64,000 nucleotides of DNA from contig OZ234493.1 of the NCBI GenBank assembly GCA_965153455.1, positions 20,450,213 through 20,514,212 of the forward strand, given 5' to 3'. Shown here piece after piece: positions 22,420 through 35,649 of this stretch. The DNA comes from Sphagnum compactum (taxonomy: Eukaryota > Bryophyta > Sphagnopsida > Sphagnales). How positions within the stretch are numbered: position 1 is the stretch's first letter; each line of letters starts with the position of its first letter. The notes beneath the pieces are model-generated. The model did not search any database, was not told the DNA's origin, and worked only from the letters and a program-made list of their open reading frames with translations. The translations under genes were made by a program, and so were the position numbers.

Positions 22420-23640
22420 AAACATTACAATTTCACAAAACATTTAACTAAAAACACGTGTTCATAAAACAAATTGGATTAACTGCAAGAATGTGATTAT
22501 CAAATCTTTGTGTAAGACAACTTACCGTAAACATAGAAAAATAAACTTGTCGAAACACACAGCTAACTAAGTTCAAACTTGTGCTACAACATGGGAGAGA
22601 TGTCGCATTAGTGTTCATGATCATACCTTGCACCCAAATCCTCCCAATTGACCTTTCTTTTATGCCATCACAACACTTTAATCCAAGATCACCCTCCCGA
22701 GCCCACATTGCCACAATAATAAAGTCAAGAACTACATTTTTCCACCCCCACTTCACCCCCCTTTAGTGTTCAAAATTTCCATTTCGCACTTGTTGAAGTT
22801 TTTGGAAGAACACAACATTGTGCCTTCCTTCCTAATTTAAAACCCTAACTCCCTCATGGCATCCATCTTGCCCCCCCTAGTCAACCATTGATGCAAGTTC
22901 AACGAAGTTTTTGAAACTTCCTTGTAGCTTTGTCCTACCTTTATTCCAAACCCTACTCCCACATGGGGCATCCACTATGGTTTCCCTACCATGCATTTAT
23001 GTTATCATCAAAGTTTTCCAATAGTTTTTAGATATCCATCAAACGGTCAGGGTGGATGGCAATGAACGATCAATATTGATCCCATTTCCATAGTAGTACA
23101 AATAATATTATGAAGTATAATAAAACATTTTGAAGCTAAGAGCACATGGGTTGTTGAATGCCAATTAAATGAAATTAATTCCTGAAATTAATTTTCAGCC
23201 CAAGTGTACTACATTTCAAAATGTGACCCCAAGATAAAGAAAATGTCAAAATGTCAAAATTTTCACCCAAACTGTACTAATGACCTATAAGAGCATCAAT
23301 TTAGTGGTTATGTAATTTTAGTTAATCAAAATATGTGATAAGCTGATGAATAATTTTCCTTGAGTTATAAATTTGTATTTGCAAAATTTCAATGAAAATA
23401 GTTTTGAAAAGGAGAAAAGAATGTTGGCCACTAAGATTCTTATTTTGAGATGGCACTAATCTAGTTACATATTTGACCATGGGTAATCACAAAAGATCTA
23501 AACATATTATAAATTGACGTAATCCTTAAGGTTTACGGTTTACAGAAAATAGGTTTGTAATAATGAAAAATCTTTTGGATTTTCCAATAATGATAGGTTT
23601 ATTATTTAGAATTTTTGTATGAAGACTCTTGGTGAACCTC
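22420..23640. other. no gene seen
   Basis: AT-rich non-coding DNA. Short open stretches near 22,450-22,760 on both strands have no recognisable motif. Confidence 0.35.
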
Positions 23641-23648
23641 TTTTTGGT

Positions 23649-24010
23649 GTTGTCAATAACTTGATGGCCACTAAGTTCAATTCATATTTGAAATATTCAA
23701 TAATCTTTTTTCACCTATCTAAATTGCATTTCGTTAATTCTAAAAGGTTTTATTTCTATGTTGTTAACAACCCGGTGGCCATTAGGTTCAATTTGTATTT
23801 GAAATATTCAATAGTGTTTTTTGACCTATGTAAATTATGTTTTGTTAATTTTAAAAGGTCCTATTTTTGGTGTTGTTAACAACTTAGTGGCTACTAGGTT
23901 CAATTTGTATTTGAAATATTCACTAAATTTTTTTTACCCATGTAAATTAAATTTTGTTAATTTTAACAAGTCCTCTTTTTAATATTGCTAACAAGTTAGT
24001 GGCCACTAAG
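23649..24010. repeat. tandem repeat, ~112-bp unit, a little over 3 copies
   Basis: Unit starts at 23,649, 23,760, 23,872 and 23,984 (GTTGTTAACAACTTAGTGGCC and variants), giving steps of 111, 112 and 112 bp. Each unit continues with TTGTATTTGAAATATTCA and a T-rich tract, then TTTTGTTAATTTTAAAAGG. The last copy is partial. No protein is encoded. Confidence 0.85.
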
Positions 24011-24059
24011 TTATAGTTGTAATTGAATATGCAATGTTTGAATTAGTAAAATTCATTTT

Positions 24060-24327
24060 TTGCTATTTTTGGACTTTTGTAAAGTCAAAAAATAATTAAA
24101 TATGTGTTCTAGGCTATTCCAAACTATTTAACCTTAAGCTAATTTTGATTATTCTAGCTATTCCACCCTATGCTATTTTTGTCCACTTTATTTTAAGTAA
24201 TTTTACGTTAGTTTGGGTATTATAGGTTATTCCAGGCTATTCATCGGTTATTCTACCATAGGTTAATTTATTTTATTCTAACGTAGCATATTCTACCTTT
24301 GGTTATTCTTGGCTTTTTTTGGTTATT
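24060..24327. repeat. TAGGCTATT/GGTTATT word array (left part)
   Basis: Irregular repeats of TAGGCTATTCC, GGTTATTCT and CTATTTT. The array continues at 25,592-25,790 after an inserted element, and a complementary array (AATAACCTA) runs at about 26,630-26,870. Confidence 0.6.
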
Positions 24328-24699
24328 CACTACTAAAATTCCTTTTTCAAACTATTTAAGTTGATTGACTAATCATTTTTTATTAATGGACATATAAATT
24401 TTGATTAAAGGCATGAGGCCTGTATTTGTTAACCAATCAATTTGACTAAAGTGGCCTATTTAAAAAATACATCCAGTTAAGTTGAACAACTTTAATCAAA
24501 ATGATCAGTGGGTTTTAGTCAAGTGGGACATAAAAATTGACATCATTAGTCAAAATGACTAATGAATTTTAATTAAGTCAAATATTTAGTCAAGTTGAAT
24601 AGAAGAAATTGACATCATTAATCAAATGACCAATGTTCTCTGGTCAAATGGGACATCTTATGTTAGGTAATAGGCTAGCCCATCAAACATAAATATTAT

Positions 24700-25300
24700 G
24701 TACTTACCTCCTATTTCCCACCTACATACCTATTAACACACCCACTTACATACATACTATTACCTACCTACCTAACCACCCACCCACCTACCTACCCACC
24801 TACCTACATATTCTTATGTACTTACCTACCTAGCCATCAACCCACCTACTTATATGCTACCCATCGGCCTACTTACCCACTGGCCTACCCATCACTCACC
24901 CACCCACCTATCTACATCCCACGTACCCACCCACCCACTCATAGACCTACCTACCAGCCTACCCACCCACCCACCTATCCTACAACATACCTACCTATCA
25001 TGCACCTCACAGTCTTGTAGTGATGTGTTGAAATAAACATGTGAAATAAAAAACTTGACAAAAGTTGAACACCTTTTGATGGTGTGGTCCATTGGTTAAG
25101 GACTTGGTTTAATTATCATTGAGTAGGTTAAAGGTTCAATTATTAATACTTGTAACCTATGTGCACATGCTTAGAGGGCAAAAGTAAGTAGGTTAGGCTA
25201 AGTAAATTAAATAGGTTATATTAGGTTAGGTTAAGGTAGGTGAGGTAAGGTATAATAAGGTAGGTTACCACCCACCTACCTACCTACCTACCACAAAATA
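24700..25300. repeat. CCTA/CCCA-rich simple sequence
   Basis: Runs of CTACC, CCCACCTACC and related words from about 24,710 to 25,010 and again at 25,260-25,295, with the complementary GGTAGGTT form at 25,180-25,265. Strand asymmetry is strong (almost no G on + in the first block). An open stretch at 24,854-25,036 is only a by-product of the repeat. Confidence 0.8.
25078..25170 (+). repeat. possible tRNA-derived SINE head
   Basis: TGGTGTGGTCCATTGGTTAAGG resembles an RNA polymerase III A box, and AGGTTCAATTATT, about 40 bases further on, resembles a decayed B box (GGTTCGANTCC). The arm pairing needed for a real tRNA is not seen, so this is at most a SINE relic. It sits inside the CACTA-like element. 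Confidence 0.3.
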
Positions 25301-25591
25301 ATTGATAATAATTTTTTAAATAAATTATTTAAATATGGGCATAAATTGACTAGTCAAATCGTCCACTATTTGCCAGTCAAAATTACCAATCAAATGGTCC
25401 ATTATTCATTAATCAAAATGACAAGTCAATTGGTCCATTACTTTGCTAGCCAAAAAGACCACCCCAATCACAAAAAACATGTCAAATCAACTTGTCCAAA
25501 ATGATGGAATGGTTTTTTTTACACTTGTCCAAATTGGGTGTTGTTTTTACTAGATTTGTTGATAAAAAAAACCCATGATTTTCTAATAGTG

Positions 25592-26870
25592 AATTTACCT
25601 TAGGTTATTTTCAAATATTTTAGGCTATTTAAAAATTTTCTACCTTAGGCTATTTTAGGCTATTTCAACTTAAATTATTATAGCTTATTTTGGGTTATTC
25701 AAAACTATTCTACATTTAATTATTTGAGGTTATTAAATATCACAAGTTATTATAACCTAATTTAGGCTATTATAAGTTATCTAAAGGGGTGGTTACACAT
25801 TATGGTGTACATGAAATCTTGTCACAATTTGTAATTTTCATTGCATTGAAAAATTGATGTGGCATATTACACAATTGGAAATGGTTTAATGATGAAAATG
25901 TGTAATCAATGGTGATTCACATTTTAGTCTATTGAAATGTTGGGAATTTTTTGCCAAACAAACAAATTTAATCTCAAATTGGAATATTTTTTTGTGACAT
26001 AAGTTTTTTCGCAATACAATAGATTTCAACAAAAGGACTACAAAATAAAACTCTTAATTGGAGTTTCCAATGAAAATTTTCATGTACAACTATTGAAACA
26101 TAATAAATCATCTTTTAAAACTATTGACACAATTCTTTACATTTTTTTTCATGTTCCAACATTGACACATGTAACCTTCAACTTCAAGAGTACATTTAGG
26201 TGATATAGAAACTTTTTTTTGCAAAAAATATTCTTAGAAGTCATACTTTTATTCAAATTATAATTGGGCAAGGTGTTGACTTTATTTATTCACAAAATTG
26301 AAATAGTTTTTGAATTAGTAAAAAATGTTGTATTGTTTTTAGATGAGGTGTTTAAAACAAGTTTTATATTGTGATTAATGTGAGTTTAATTTTTTTTATA
26401 AATGAAGCAATTTGATACAATTCATTATTGTGTTAACCTATTTTATTTCCAAAACCTAATTCAATTAAACATAATTTTTAGAAAATTTCAAAATAATTGA
26501 GTTTTAAATTTTAATATATTTAATGTTTTATGTAAATCCAAGTTTGATTCCTTTTGTGTAGATCATAGAGTGTAACTACCCAAAGCTATTCAATTCCTAT
26601 ATTTGTTTACTTAAGGTGAATTTAGGAAATTATAGTTAATTTACCTTAACCTATTAATAATCTAGGATAACTTATAATATTTTTAGAATAACCTAAGGTG
26701 GAATAACCTAAAATAACTTAAAATAACCGAAGATAGCTTGGGGTAGAATAACTTAAAATAGGTTTAAAAAATAGTTTTTCAAATAACTTGAATAGCCTAG
26801 GGTAAAACAATGTAAAATAACCTAGGGTAAATAATTTACAATAACCATAAAGCTTAAACTTTAAGTACAT
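25592..26870. other. TAGGCTATT array (right part), AT-rich DNA and an inverted counterpart
   Basis: 25,592-25,790 continues the array left of the CACTA-like insertion. 25,790-26,600 is AT-rich with no gene. 26,630-26,870 is full of AATAACCTA and TAACCTAGG, the reverse complement of the first array. The whole could be the arms of a larger foldback unit. Confidence 0.45.
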
Positions 26871-26879
26871 AGCCTAGGC

Positions 26880-27131
26880 CTAACAAATAGGTTAGTTAGC
26901 CAAATCAATGGATGATTTGATTAAACCTTTATTGTTCAGTATGGTCTCTTTGACTAATAAATGATTATACTAAAGGACCTTTTTTTGTTTTTCCCTTTTA
27001 ATAAAAATAACCAACTATAAGAATCATGTGTCTTTTATGCCCCATGCTTTAATCAAAGTGGACATCCCTTTAGTCAATCTAAACATTTTGGTCATGCTGA
27101 ACCTTCTAAAAAGTCGTCATTTCTTATAGTG
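26880..27131. mobile_element. CACTA-like right terminus (second fragment)
   Basis: Ends CATTTCTTATAGTG, the complement of CACTATAAGAAATG, which is close to the common plant CACTA terminus. Upstream words TTTGACTAATAAATGA and AGTCAATC match other members here. TATT follows it and TATT also precedes the left terminus at 24,328, so the two could be partners of one larger element; this is not proven. Confidence 0.4.
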
Positions 27132-27342
27132 TATTGTAATTTATCATGTTGTCTCCCCTTCCTTTGTTCAAATTATCAAACATGACCTTTGAATCTATTA
27201 ACCTTTTGACTCATACTCATTTTTCTTCTTGTTCTTACTAACAACATTGTTTCAATAAGGGAAGGAAGGAAAAACTTTCTTGATTCAATTCTTGAAAGGT
27301 TGGTATTGATCTAGATGACCTTTGTGTTTCATCATATAGTTA

Positions 27343-28116
27343 TCACAATTTAGGACCATCCCTCTTTTCATCACAAAACGTTAACATATTGTAAGGCATC
27401 CATTTTTTGAAGAGAACACTGATAAGTAATTGAGTTTTTAACTCCTCAATGAAACTTGTGTGCATATTGTTCAATGCAACCAACCTTGTTATGTGCGTAA
27501 GAATCAACAAACATACCAACATTGGTAACCATTTTCTATATTTTGTTAAATTTGAAGTCTTTATGTTTAACATTCCTCTTTCCAATGATTAGATTTGTGT
27601 CCCATTCTGAACTATTCAATTTATTTTTTTGCAAATGAAAAAATAGTTTTAAAAATTACATTTACAAATAATTCCAACACTTTGGACCATTACATTGTTT
27701 AGGACTGTTGTAATAATCTTGCTAGGTCCATCCAAATTGGATGTTCTACCTAATTAAATCTTCAACTTGTTCAATGGAAATTACATCCACAAGATTTGAG
27801 TATGATTCTAGTCATTAGGAGTACATTTTCTGCTTATTAGATTATTTTCAATCTAATCTAGAATTCATTAAACACAATTTCAATCACTATGTTTGTGGTT
27901 GATGACCTCGTGTTGTTTATAAATGCATCATTCACCATGTACCATCTTTCTCTCGATTGATTCCTTGGAAAAATTACTCTCAAAATGAGTCAAAAGATTG
28001 GGAAACTTGATTACCCTCATTGCCTGGTCCATAGTCAATGCCTCCATGGATGGATTTTCCTTAACAATCCTATATGCTCCCATAGTATATTTATCATCAT
28101 AATATTTATCATTCAA
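27343..28116 (-). pseudogene. unidentified ORF remnants
   Basis: Two open stretches on - (28,116-27,928, about 62 codons, with MEALTMDQAMRVIKFPNL; and 27,585-27,343, about 80 codons, with FIEELKTQLLISVLFKKW) have protein-like composition and lie in the same direction within a repeat-rich setting. I do not recognise them. They may be pieces of a decayed transposon gene. Confidence 0.2.
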
Positions 28117-28119
28117 AGG

Positions 28120-31100
28120 TTAGTTTGTATTAAAGTGTGAAGAATGCAAAAATCCAAATCATATTCAAAATCTTTAACCTAACCCATTTTTCATGAAACT
28201 TAAAACAAAGTGATAAATATAATGTATGCGAGATTCCCTAACATGGTTGCCAAATGTTAGCTATCTCTTTTTATAGGTCATTTTATCTTTTTAAAACAAA
28301 TATTAAGTTTTTTTTCCCTACATATTTTTAAGTACCATGCATGTATTTGATGACCAAAACTATGTGTCCATTTGCACTATATTACAATCACCCAAACTGG
28401 CCTATGACACATTGCTATAATGCACTTATTCCTACCAACATCTCTTGTGCAATCTATTCAAATTATTTGTAGGCATCACGTTCAAGCAATTTTCACTTAG
28501 TTCTTTTGACATAGTCTTTCATAATAATTTTTTCTATGAGCATTCAACATGACTGTAAATATCTAACCCAGATTTCTTTAGCACACATGTCATTGCCTAA
28601 CTCACAATTATATATACAACTTAAAAAATAAAGGTCTTCCCTTTTCCATTACACATTTTCCTTAGGACAAAAATGGTGGTTTGCTTTTTACAAACTCAAA
28701 ATCGTGAACTTGCTTTAGGTCTTTTTCCCACCTCTTATAGTTTGGCCAATAATTATATTTCTCTAACTACCTTTAACCACTTTTCTAACTATTTCTTGTA
28801 GTTCTTCGTACCATTGTTGACTTGGCTAATTATTAACATATAAAGATGCCTTATGTTATTCGACACATGTTTCTTTTGTCTGCAAGTCGACTTGTACCTA
28901 TTGGCTTATATATTAATGGCTTGTTGTTTGCCAATTGTCCATTGTGACCTAATTTTCTATCCTTTTATTAATATTGGTTACACTAGGCCTAACTATCATA
29001 TACATTATTCGCACTAGGTAATTTTTCATTACCTAACATGTCTTCCAACTAACACTTGGTTTTTCAACATTTGTTACGAATGGGACAATTTCATGCTTCA
29101 CATCCATCATGATGATCATAAATTTGACTTGTTTTCTTCTCTTAAAATTTTTGAACATTTCAATTAACAACTTCCAATTTGTCAAAATCTTCATTTTGAG
29201 TTGTTACCCTTTATACATCAACAATATCTACAACCAGGGTAGGTACATAGTTGAGTGTCTCATTATTGTGACGAAACATTGTTTTTTCTTGGGTACCCTT
29301 TATTCAAATGCATATGGTGATTAATATATCCTTATATTTATTAATTGGGACTTGGATTTAGACCAAAAATTTCATTATGAAAAGAACTATGTGATTATTT
29401 ATTGATAAAAAATTCATTTATTAGTAGTAATGGACTTTTGAAATTGAAAAATATGGAATGGCCGTCTAACTAGACCATCACAAAATGGAATGATTTATAT
29501 TGATTCACATTTCAAATTTGTTATGGGGACTCAATAAATGATGTAATACAAGATGATAAATTCATATGAGGAATTTTTTTTTTGAAAACCTTAACCATTT
29601 GATAATTGGGGACTTTTGAATGATTAAATTTTACCATATTTTCATAAGTCCATACGAGTTGCAATTTTTGTTTGTTTTTCAAAGTTTTGTTCCAAAAACA
29701 TATGTCTTGAAAGTTTTAAATGGGGCATTATTCCTAAAAACTTTGTGGGTTTTCCTTTTAGGACTTCCAAATTCAAAAATGACATTAGTTACTTTTATAC
29801 AAGTTCTCACATAGATTTGAGAAGGTTTGTAAGTGATTGAACATGTGTTATTCAAAGATTAGAATAGTAACATTTAAAAAAGTAAAAATCATGTCCATTT
29901 GAATCATTTAAAAACATCTTGCATGGACTTATAGGGAGTGCAATTTCTGCCAATATTGAGACATTCAATCGTGCATTCACCCACCATGGGATTAGTGACC
30001 TACACCCTTAACCTTTCTTTCATTAACATGCTTTTTATTTTTTCCTTCCAAATTTTATACCGTAGTACCTTTATCATTCCAACAATAAACTACCAAATAA
30101 TTAATTAAATTTTAAATCTTAATTTCAGCATTTGGTTTTTTAATTTTGAAATTTTCGATAGGTAATGGTTATACAAAATAGTGAATAGGCTCTTATTAGT
30201 GTTATGGATTAGTCTAGTGTGTCTAAATTGCTTTAGTTTTAAGTCACTGTCCTTGAAGATTTACAGTTCAAACATGACAATGGAAATTTTTATTTCATTA
30301 AAATTTCGACACAAATAATATATATTTTTTCAAAAGTTCGACAAAATGAAAAATAGTTTAATTTATCCGAAAATGGTAGAGGTACTATGGTAGTTTACAA
30401 ATCCTTTGAACTTGTTTGCTTGAAACATTGTGAAGTTCCCTTCTTCCTTCATGTTGCAAGTGAATTGTGTGGTTACACCTGCAATCATGGTCCAAATTCA
30501 ATCATATTTAACAATATTCACCAAAGTTTCTATCATGGTTTTATTTCATTCAAATTTGGCACTATTTGCCAAAGGTTTGTTCAATGATTTTCTTTAAGAC
30601 TTGACATTATTTACCAACAAAATTGTAAATGACTTATCTCATAAAATTTCTCTTTCTTATTTTTCATTTTCATACCATAACTTTAGAAAGAAATGAAGAC
30701 TTGAGATCAAGTAATTTTATCGATTTATAGTGAAAAAAGAGAAAATAATAATAAATATATAGGTTGTTTAATGATGGCATGGCAAAAATTAATTCCAAAT
30801 CATTGCAACTGTATATCTAACCAATAATCACCACATTGGTGATTTAATTTACAATCTTTGTCATCATCACCACTTTCTACATCTATCTAATTTTGATATG
30901 GAGTCACCATAAAACTAATTATTACTCGACTTGATATTATTACTACATGGGGCCCTTTGGGATTGTACCAAAAGGGAATGACCAACTTTTAAAAGACTCC
31001 AAAGTCTAACTTTGGATTTTTGTTCGATGTACATTATTATAATTGTAGTGGATTGTTGTATGCTAATAAATAAAATGATGTCATGTTAGAATTAAAAAAA

Positions 31101-32990
31101 TATTCTTAAAAAATTAAATATTATGTAAATGCCATTTAAAATTTTAAAACTAATTATATTAAGTGTCCCAATTACATATTTTTATGAAAATGTAATGAAA
31201 AAAATGCATAAAATCATACAATTGATTTCAAAAGTTTTGTACAAGAAAAGCATGTTCCCTTTTATTTACATGTTCATTGAGCGAACTTGATGAAAAATCA
31301 AATCATATGAAAATTTCAAAATCTTGAAATTCTAAAGAAAAAGGTTACAAGGGAAAGAATATTTGTAAACCATTTGGCAAGATGTTTATATTCACCAAGC
31401 TCAAAAGTTTTAGCTCTAGGCATAGGTCACATGTATAAGAAATAATCTTATCACACAAACATGTTTGGTTATCCATAGAAACTCAAATCAATGTTTTTTG
31501 CATTTATGCTTGTAGACCAAAATATTGATGCACAATTATGTACACATGTGAAAAATCATCACCATCATATGAATTATCTTATCTTACATTTTCTTACTTA
31601 ATTTTTTTGTATAAATATTATTTATAGAAAATTCCTTAAAATAGTCATGAAGTCCTTTTTGTTTTTATTGGAACCCCAATTGTGAATGGATTTGCAAAAC
31701 TTACATTCGACAGTTAATTTATTTGTTATAAGCAAGGAACACTAATAATTTTATCGGTCATTGTTTTTGCATGGAATCAAGTGAACTAAATTGATTTTGC
31801 ATATGGTTGAAGGAGTTGCATTTTCTTACTACAACCATGTAATTGCATCAAACTTTGCTATGCCAATTATGAAATAACCAACCTTTCACAAATACTTTCC
31901 TCTATGCTTTCAATTTCCAATAAGTTGATGTTAGTGTGCATTCAAGCCCTTTACTTTGTTATTTTATTCTAAGAAAACCATGAAAACCAAATCCTACATG
32001 ATTTTAAAACATTCAATAACATGATTAGAAAAATCAAAATTTCAAAATTTCTCGAAATCAAACCTAAATTAAATGTGTTGTATGTGAAATACTTTGGCAA
32101 AAAAACTTGATTGCTGTGAGGTGGTGTGTGATGTCAAAGACAATAACAACCGAACTTTTAACCCCTACAACCACAAGTAAGGTGCAATTAACTTAACAAC
32201 CTCACAAATTTGACAAGACACAATTTCAAAAAAGGTTGGAGGTAATGAACATTGGACCACGTGTCGATGAGCATGTTGTTTCACCATTCAAGGTGTTTAA
32301 CGATGGGCAAATGTGTGACGTTGGATGCGTTTAATGCAAAGGGGCCACATTCAACATTGGTATGGTTTGGGTTATTTTATTGTTAACAATATCTATTTCC
32401 TTTTTAGTAGCTTTTGTCTAAATTATCGAATAATTAGAACCAACATTTCCTACTTTTGGAAACTTCTAGAATCTCCACTTATGGAGTATCAATAAATTTT
32501 TGCTAGTGATGGAGGTTTATCTATTATAGCTTGTTGGGTAGCTTGTTATGCACTAGATACAATCCCCAAACATGGGGGGAAGAATTGGTTAACAAGTTGA
32601 GAGCTTAGAATCTATGCTTCTATTCATTCTCGTGACAACCATTTGTCATAGAATTGCTTTTGACAATTGAGTTTGAGTCAACCCCAAATTTTTGGAATGG
32701 ACAAGGTGAGGGATTGGACACTAGTTATAAAGAATCTCCTACGACTCCAAGATGTATGGAGAAGATATCCAATGTAAAAATCCCCATTGCTAACATGACA
32801 TAACACCTAATATACCTAATATATAAATAAATATTTACCTTGTGAAAAGGGGAATCTCCCAACCCATAACAACACCTCAACCCAATTTTTTAAAAGAAAA
32901 ATCAATAAATAATACATAAATAAATAATAAAATATTAAAAGTATATTTTTATGTTCTCTAGTACAATAACATAATACTTCTTTGCCATAC
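28120..32990. other. no gene seen
   Basis: Long AT-rich stretch. Only short, isolated open frames occur on either strand, without motifs, splice-site support or homologous neighbours. Probably old repeat-derived DNA. Confidence 0.45.
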
Positions 32991-35640
32991 GGTATGTACT
33001 AGGGCCCAAGTAATCCCTCCATGCATGGAAGCTACAGAAAAAAGATCTTTTTTTTCCTTTGGCTTCTTGAATATATCTATCTCCTCCTCCCTTCCATGTG
33101 GAGAATTTGGGTGTCCCTCAAACAAACAACAAACGAATGAATCCTTGAAAGGTGCATTTATTCTTGGGTTTGCATTTACCACTTTACGTAACCCCACAAA
33201 GAAGAAGTCTAGAACGATTTCCACTTCCGAGATGCCAAGCCCCTTCCCTCCAGAGTTTGAGGGCGGGGTATCTTGCGGTGAACGTTTCCAGGGACATATG
33301 GGTCTGTTTCCTTTTGCATAAAAAAAATCTACGAATCACCCCCTTCAAACTTCAATATACTCTCCAAACAAAGTGCAAAAAGTCAGATACACATATAAAA
33401 AAATTATGGAGTGCTATGGATGTTACTAAACCATATACTCCAAAGATCTATCCATGAAGGAAGGTAGTTTGTCTTGTTTTGTTTTGTAGATATGAGATCC
33501 ACTGAACCAGGATGCTTCAGATTGTGTTCTTGGTCTCTTTGGAAAGCTCTTGACGAGGAGGGGTGCATGGGCTTGGTTCCATGATGTTTGGACTTGCGAT
33601 GCAAAAATTCTTGAATATTGAATGATTTCTTCACTGACAATTAAATTAAACTAAATTGTAGCTGAAAATTTTGGAGGAATTGGAATGTGTCTTTGATGTT
33701 GTTGGAAAGATCTTGATGAGCAGGATTCAATGGAATTTATTTGGTAAGATTTGGATTCAGACTGTGGGAGATTAATTGATTCTTAACTGATTTCTGCTGC
33801 TGAAAATTCAAATAAATTCCAAAAAACCAGGGTTTGGAAAGAAAAATCAGTTGAGGATGTGGTAACACTTGAAGGCTTATCATTCAATTCAAACATGATT
33901 TCTTTTCATATTTTGGCTGTTCAAAATATGGATACATACATTGCAAAACAATGTTCACATGTTGAGTTTCCCTATTTTGTAATGGGTCCACACTTGGGCC
34001 AATGAAACAGGCCACACTAGTCCAAAGTAAGTTAAAGGGCAATTAGCAAAGTCCACAAAATTTTAAGTGATAGGAAAGGGGACTATGGGGTTACTTATTA
34101 ACTTTGTTTCATATTAATTAGTTGGGGTGGCTCAAAAGTCCAACTGTTTTTTTTTTTTTTTTGGCAATGAGCCAATTTGATTGGCCCATTGCAGAAACAA
34201 GTTGAAACTACAGAGGCTCCCCTGAAATAGAAGATTCTACTGAAAGATGTAGGGCCTCCTCCTTTGGCCCTGTTATATAGGTGAGAAGGGGAGGAGTTTG
34301 GGCAAAACATATGGGATTAAAGCAAGGTGCTACTTGGAACACCCTTGGGTAACACATTGGGAACTTAGGAACCCATTGGGAACTTGAAGGGAACATAGAG
34401 GGAACAACGGAAAAATAAATAAAATCCTCCCCCCACCCCCTCCACCTGAAACTTAAAAGAAAAAAAATCAAGGCACCTTGAGTGCATGCTTCAGCCTACC
34501 CATCATCGGCTGCACGTAATTTTTATTTCCAAAACTGTTTGTCTGAACAAGGAAGAAAAACAAAAGAACAAGTCCCCCCACAGAAAGAAAAAAGCAGGGC
34601 CCATCATGAGTGCATGCTGAGCCTTCCCATTGGCTGCATGAAATTTCTATGTTCCAAAACTGTTGGTCACCATTTTGGGCCTGGGCTAATACCCCCATTA
34701 TAAACTGGAGGTACTTTTTGTTTTTTTGTGAACCCTGCAAAACTTTTTTTGTGTACCTTTTTTTTTGTTTTGAATTGGCACAAGAATCAGACCATGGAAT
34801 TGGCCTTTAGTTAGATTCAGAATTGAATCTAGAATCACAAGAAAAAAAAAGAAAAAAAAAAGAAAAAAAACATTCTTTAAACACACACACACACGTTCAG
34901 ATTATTTATATAAAAATATTTATTTAAAAAAGAAAATTGGGTGGGGGAAAAAAAGTTGACAAGTATGCTGAACTTCATGATTAAACAAATTTAATTATCA
35001 AGTTATTAAAAAAATATTTATAATAAATTCTCATTTAAAAATTTTATTAAAAAAAATTCTACCTATACCATCTTTAGTATTAGGAAGTGTAAAATGTGTA
35101 TACATGAAAAAAAAATTTGTGCCAAAACTGCATGCAACCAAAGAAATTAAAATTTGAAAGAAGGGGGGTGTGGGGGGTGCGGGGGTCAAACGTGCATGTG
35201 GAGAACCTTAAAAAAAAAAAAAAAAAACCTTGAAAGTGTCAAAACTGGGACCGGAGGTTCTCTTTAATAAGAAAGAATCTTACGGCACTGAAAAAAACCT
35301 CATCGGAGTCTATTACCCGAGTCTTCTTCGTAACTCAATTGGGCTGTGCAATTATTATACGTCCGCTCTCATTCCCTGTACACCCACCCCTTACAGGCTG
35401 AGGTCTGGTATGGCCTCCCTCATTTGTGGAGAAAACTCAGACCACAAATTCAAACCCTTTATTTAAGGAATGGTATGGCCTCCTCCATTTCCGGCAAAAA
35501 AAAATTCTATTTCCGGAACAATGTATAAATAGACGACTGATAGTTGTGAGCACTACATACAGGGCATTGGTCTTTGTCCAATTGGGTAACAAATTTTAGC
35601 AACTAAAAAAGTGAAACTTTCTGTTGTCAAGTAGCAGTCG
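32990..35640. other. intergenic DNA with small duplications; no gene supported
   Basis: Open stretches near 33,025-33,457 have no recognisable motif. A segment with GTGCATGC...CCAAAACTGTT near 34,480-34,550 is repeated near 34,610-34,670. Another (GGTATGGCCTCC) recurs at about 35,407 and 35,471. Poly-T near 34,148, poly-A-rich 34,840-34,870 and (AC)n near 34,882 are simple sequence. Confidence 0.4.
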
Positions 35641-35649
35641 AACAAGGGA

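Larger units (their letters stand above)
24328..25591. mobile_element. CACTA-like non-autonomous element
   Basis: Begins CACTACTAAAATTCC and ends TTTTCTAATAGTG, giving an imperfect inverted terminal repeat of the CACTA (En/Spm) type. Subterminal TGACTAATCAA/TAGTCAAA words are repeated at both ends and shared with 12,642 and 18,970-19,202. The centre holds CCTA-rich simple sequence and a tRNA-like segment. It interrupts a TAGGCTATT array, so the insertion is recent relative to that array. No transposase is encoded. Confidence 0.6.

Noticed and set aside
24854-25036. 60-codon Thr/Pro/His/Ser-rich open frame
   Set aside because: Product of the CCTA/CCCA simple sequence, with no start context or conservation signal.
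25078-25170. A functional tRNA gene
   Set aside because: Box-like words are present but the acceptor and anticodon stems do not pair, so at most it is a SINE relic.
33025-33457. Overlapping open frames of 98 and 101 codons (+) and 88 codons (-)
   Set aside because: No motif, no splice support and no neighbour relation. Frames on both strands overlap, typical of chance.
34198-34892. Several 64-90-codon frames on both strands
   Set aside because: Mutually overlapping, start at non-ATG codons, and include poly-A/T tracts. A local duplication explains the similarity between them.
35524-35532. TATAAATAG as the NLP promoter
   Set aside because: It lies 2.5 kb before the start codon on the far side of the satellite. 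A match to a TATA word in AT-rich DNA is not evidence enough.
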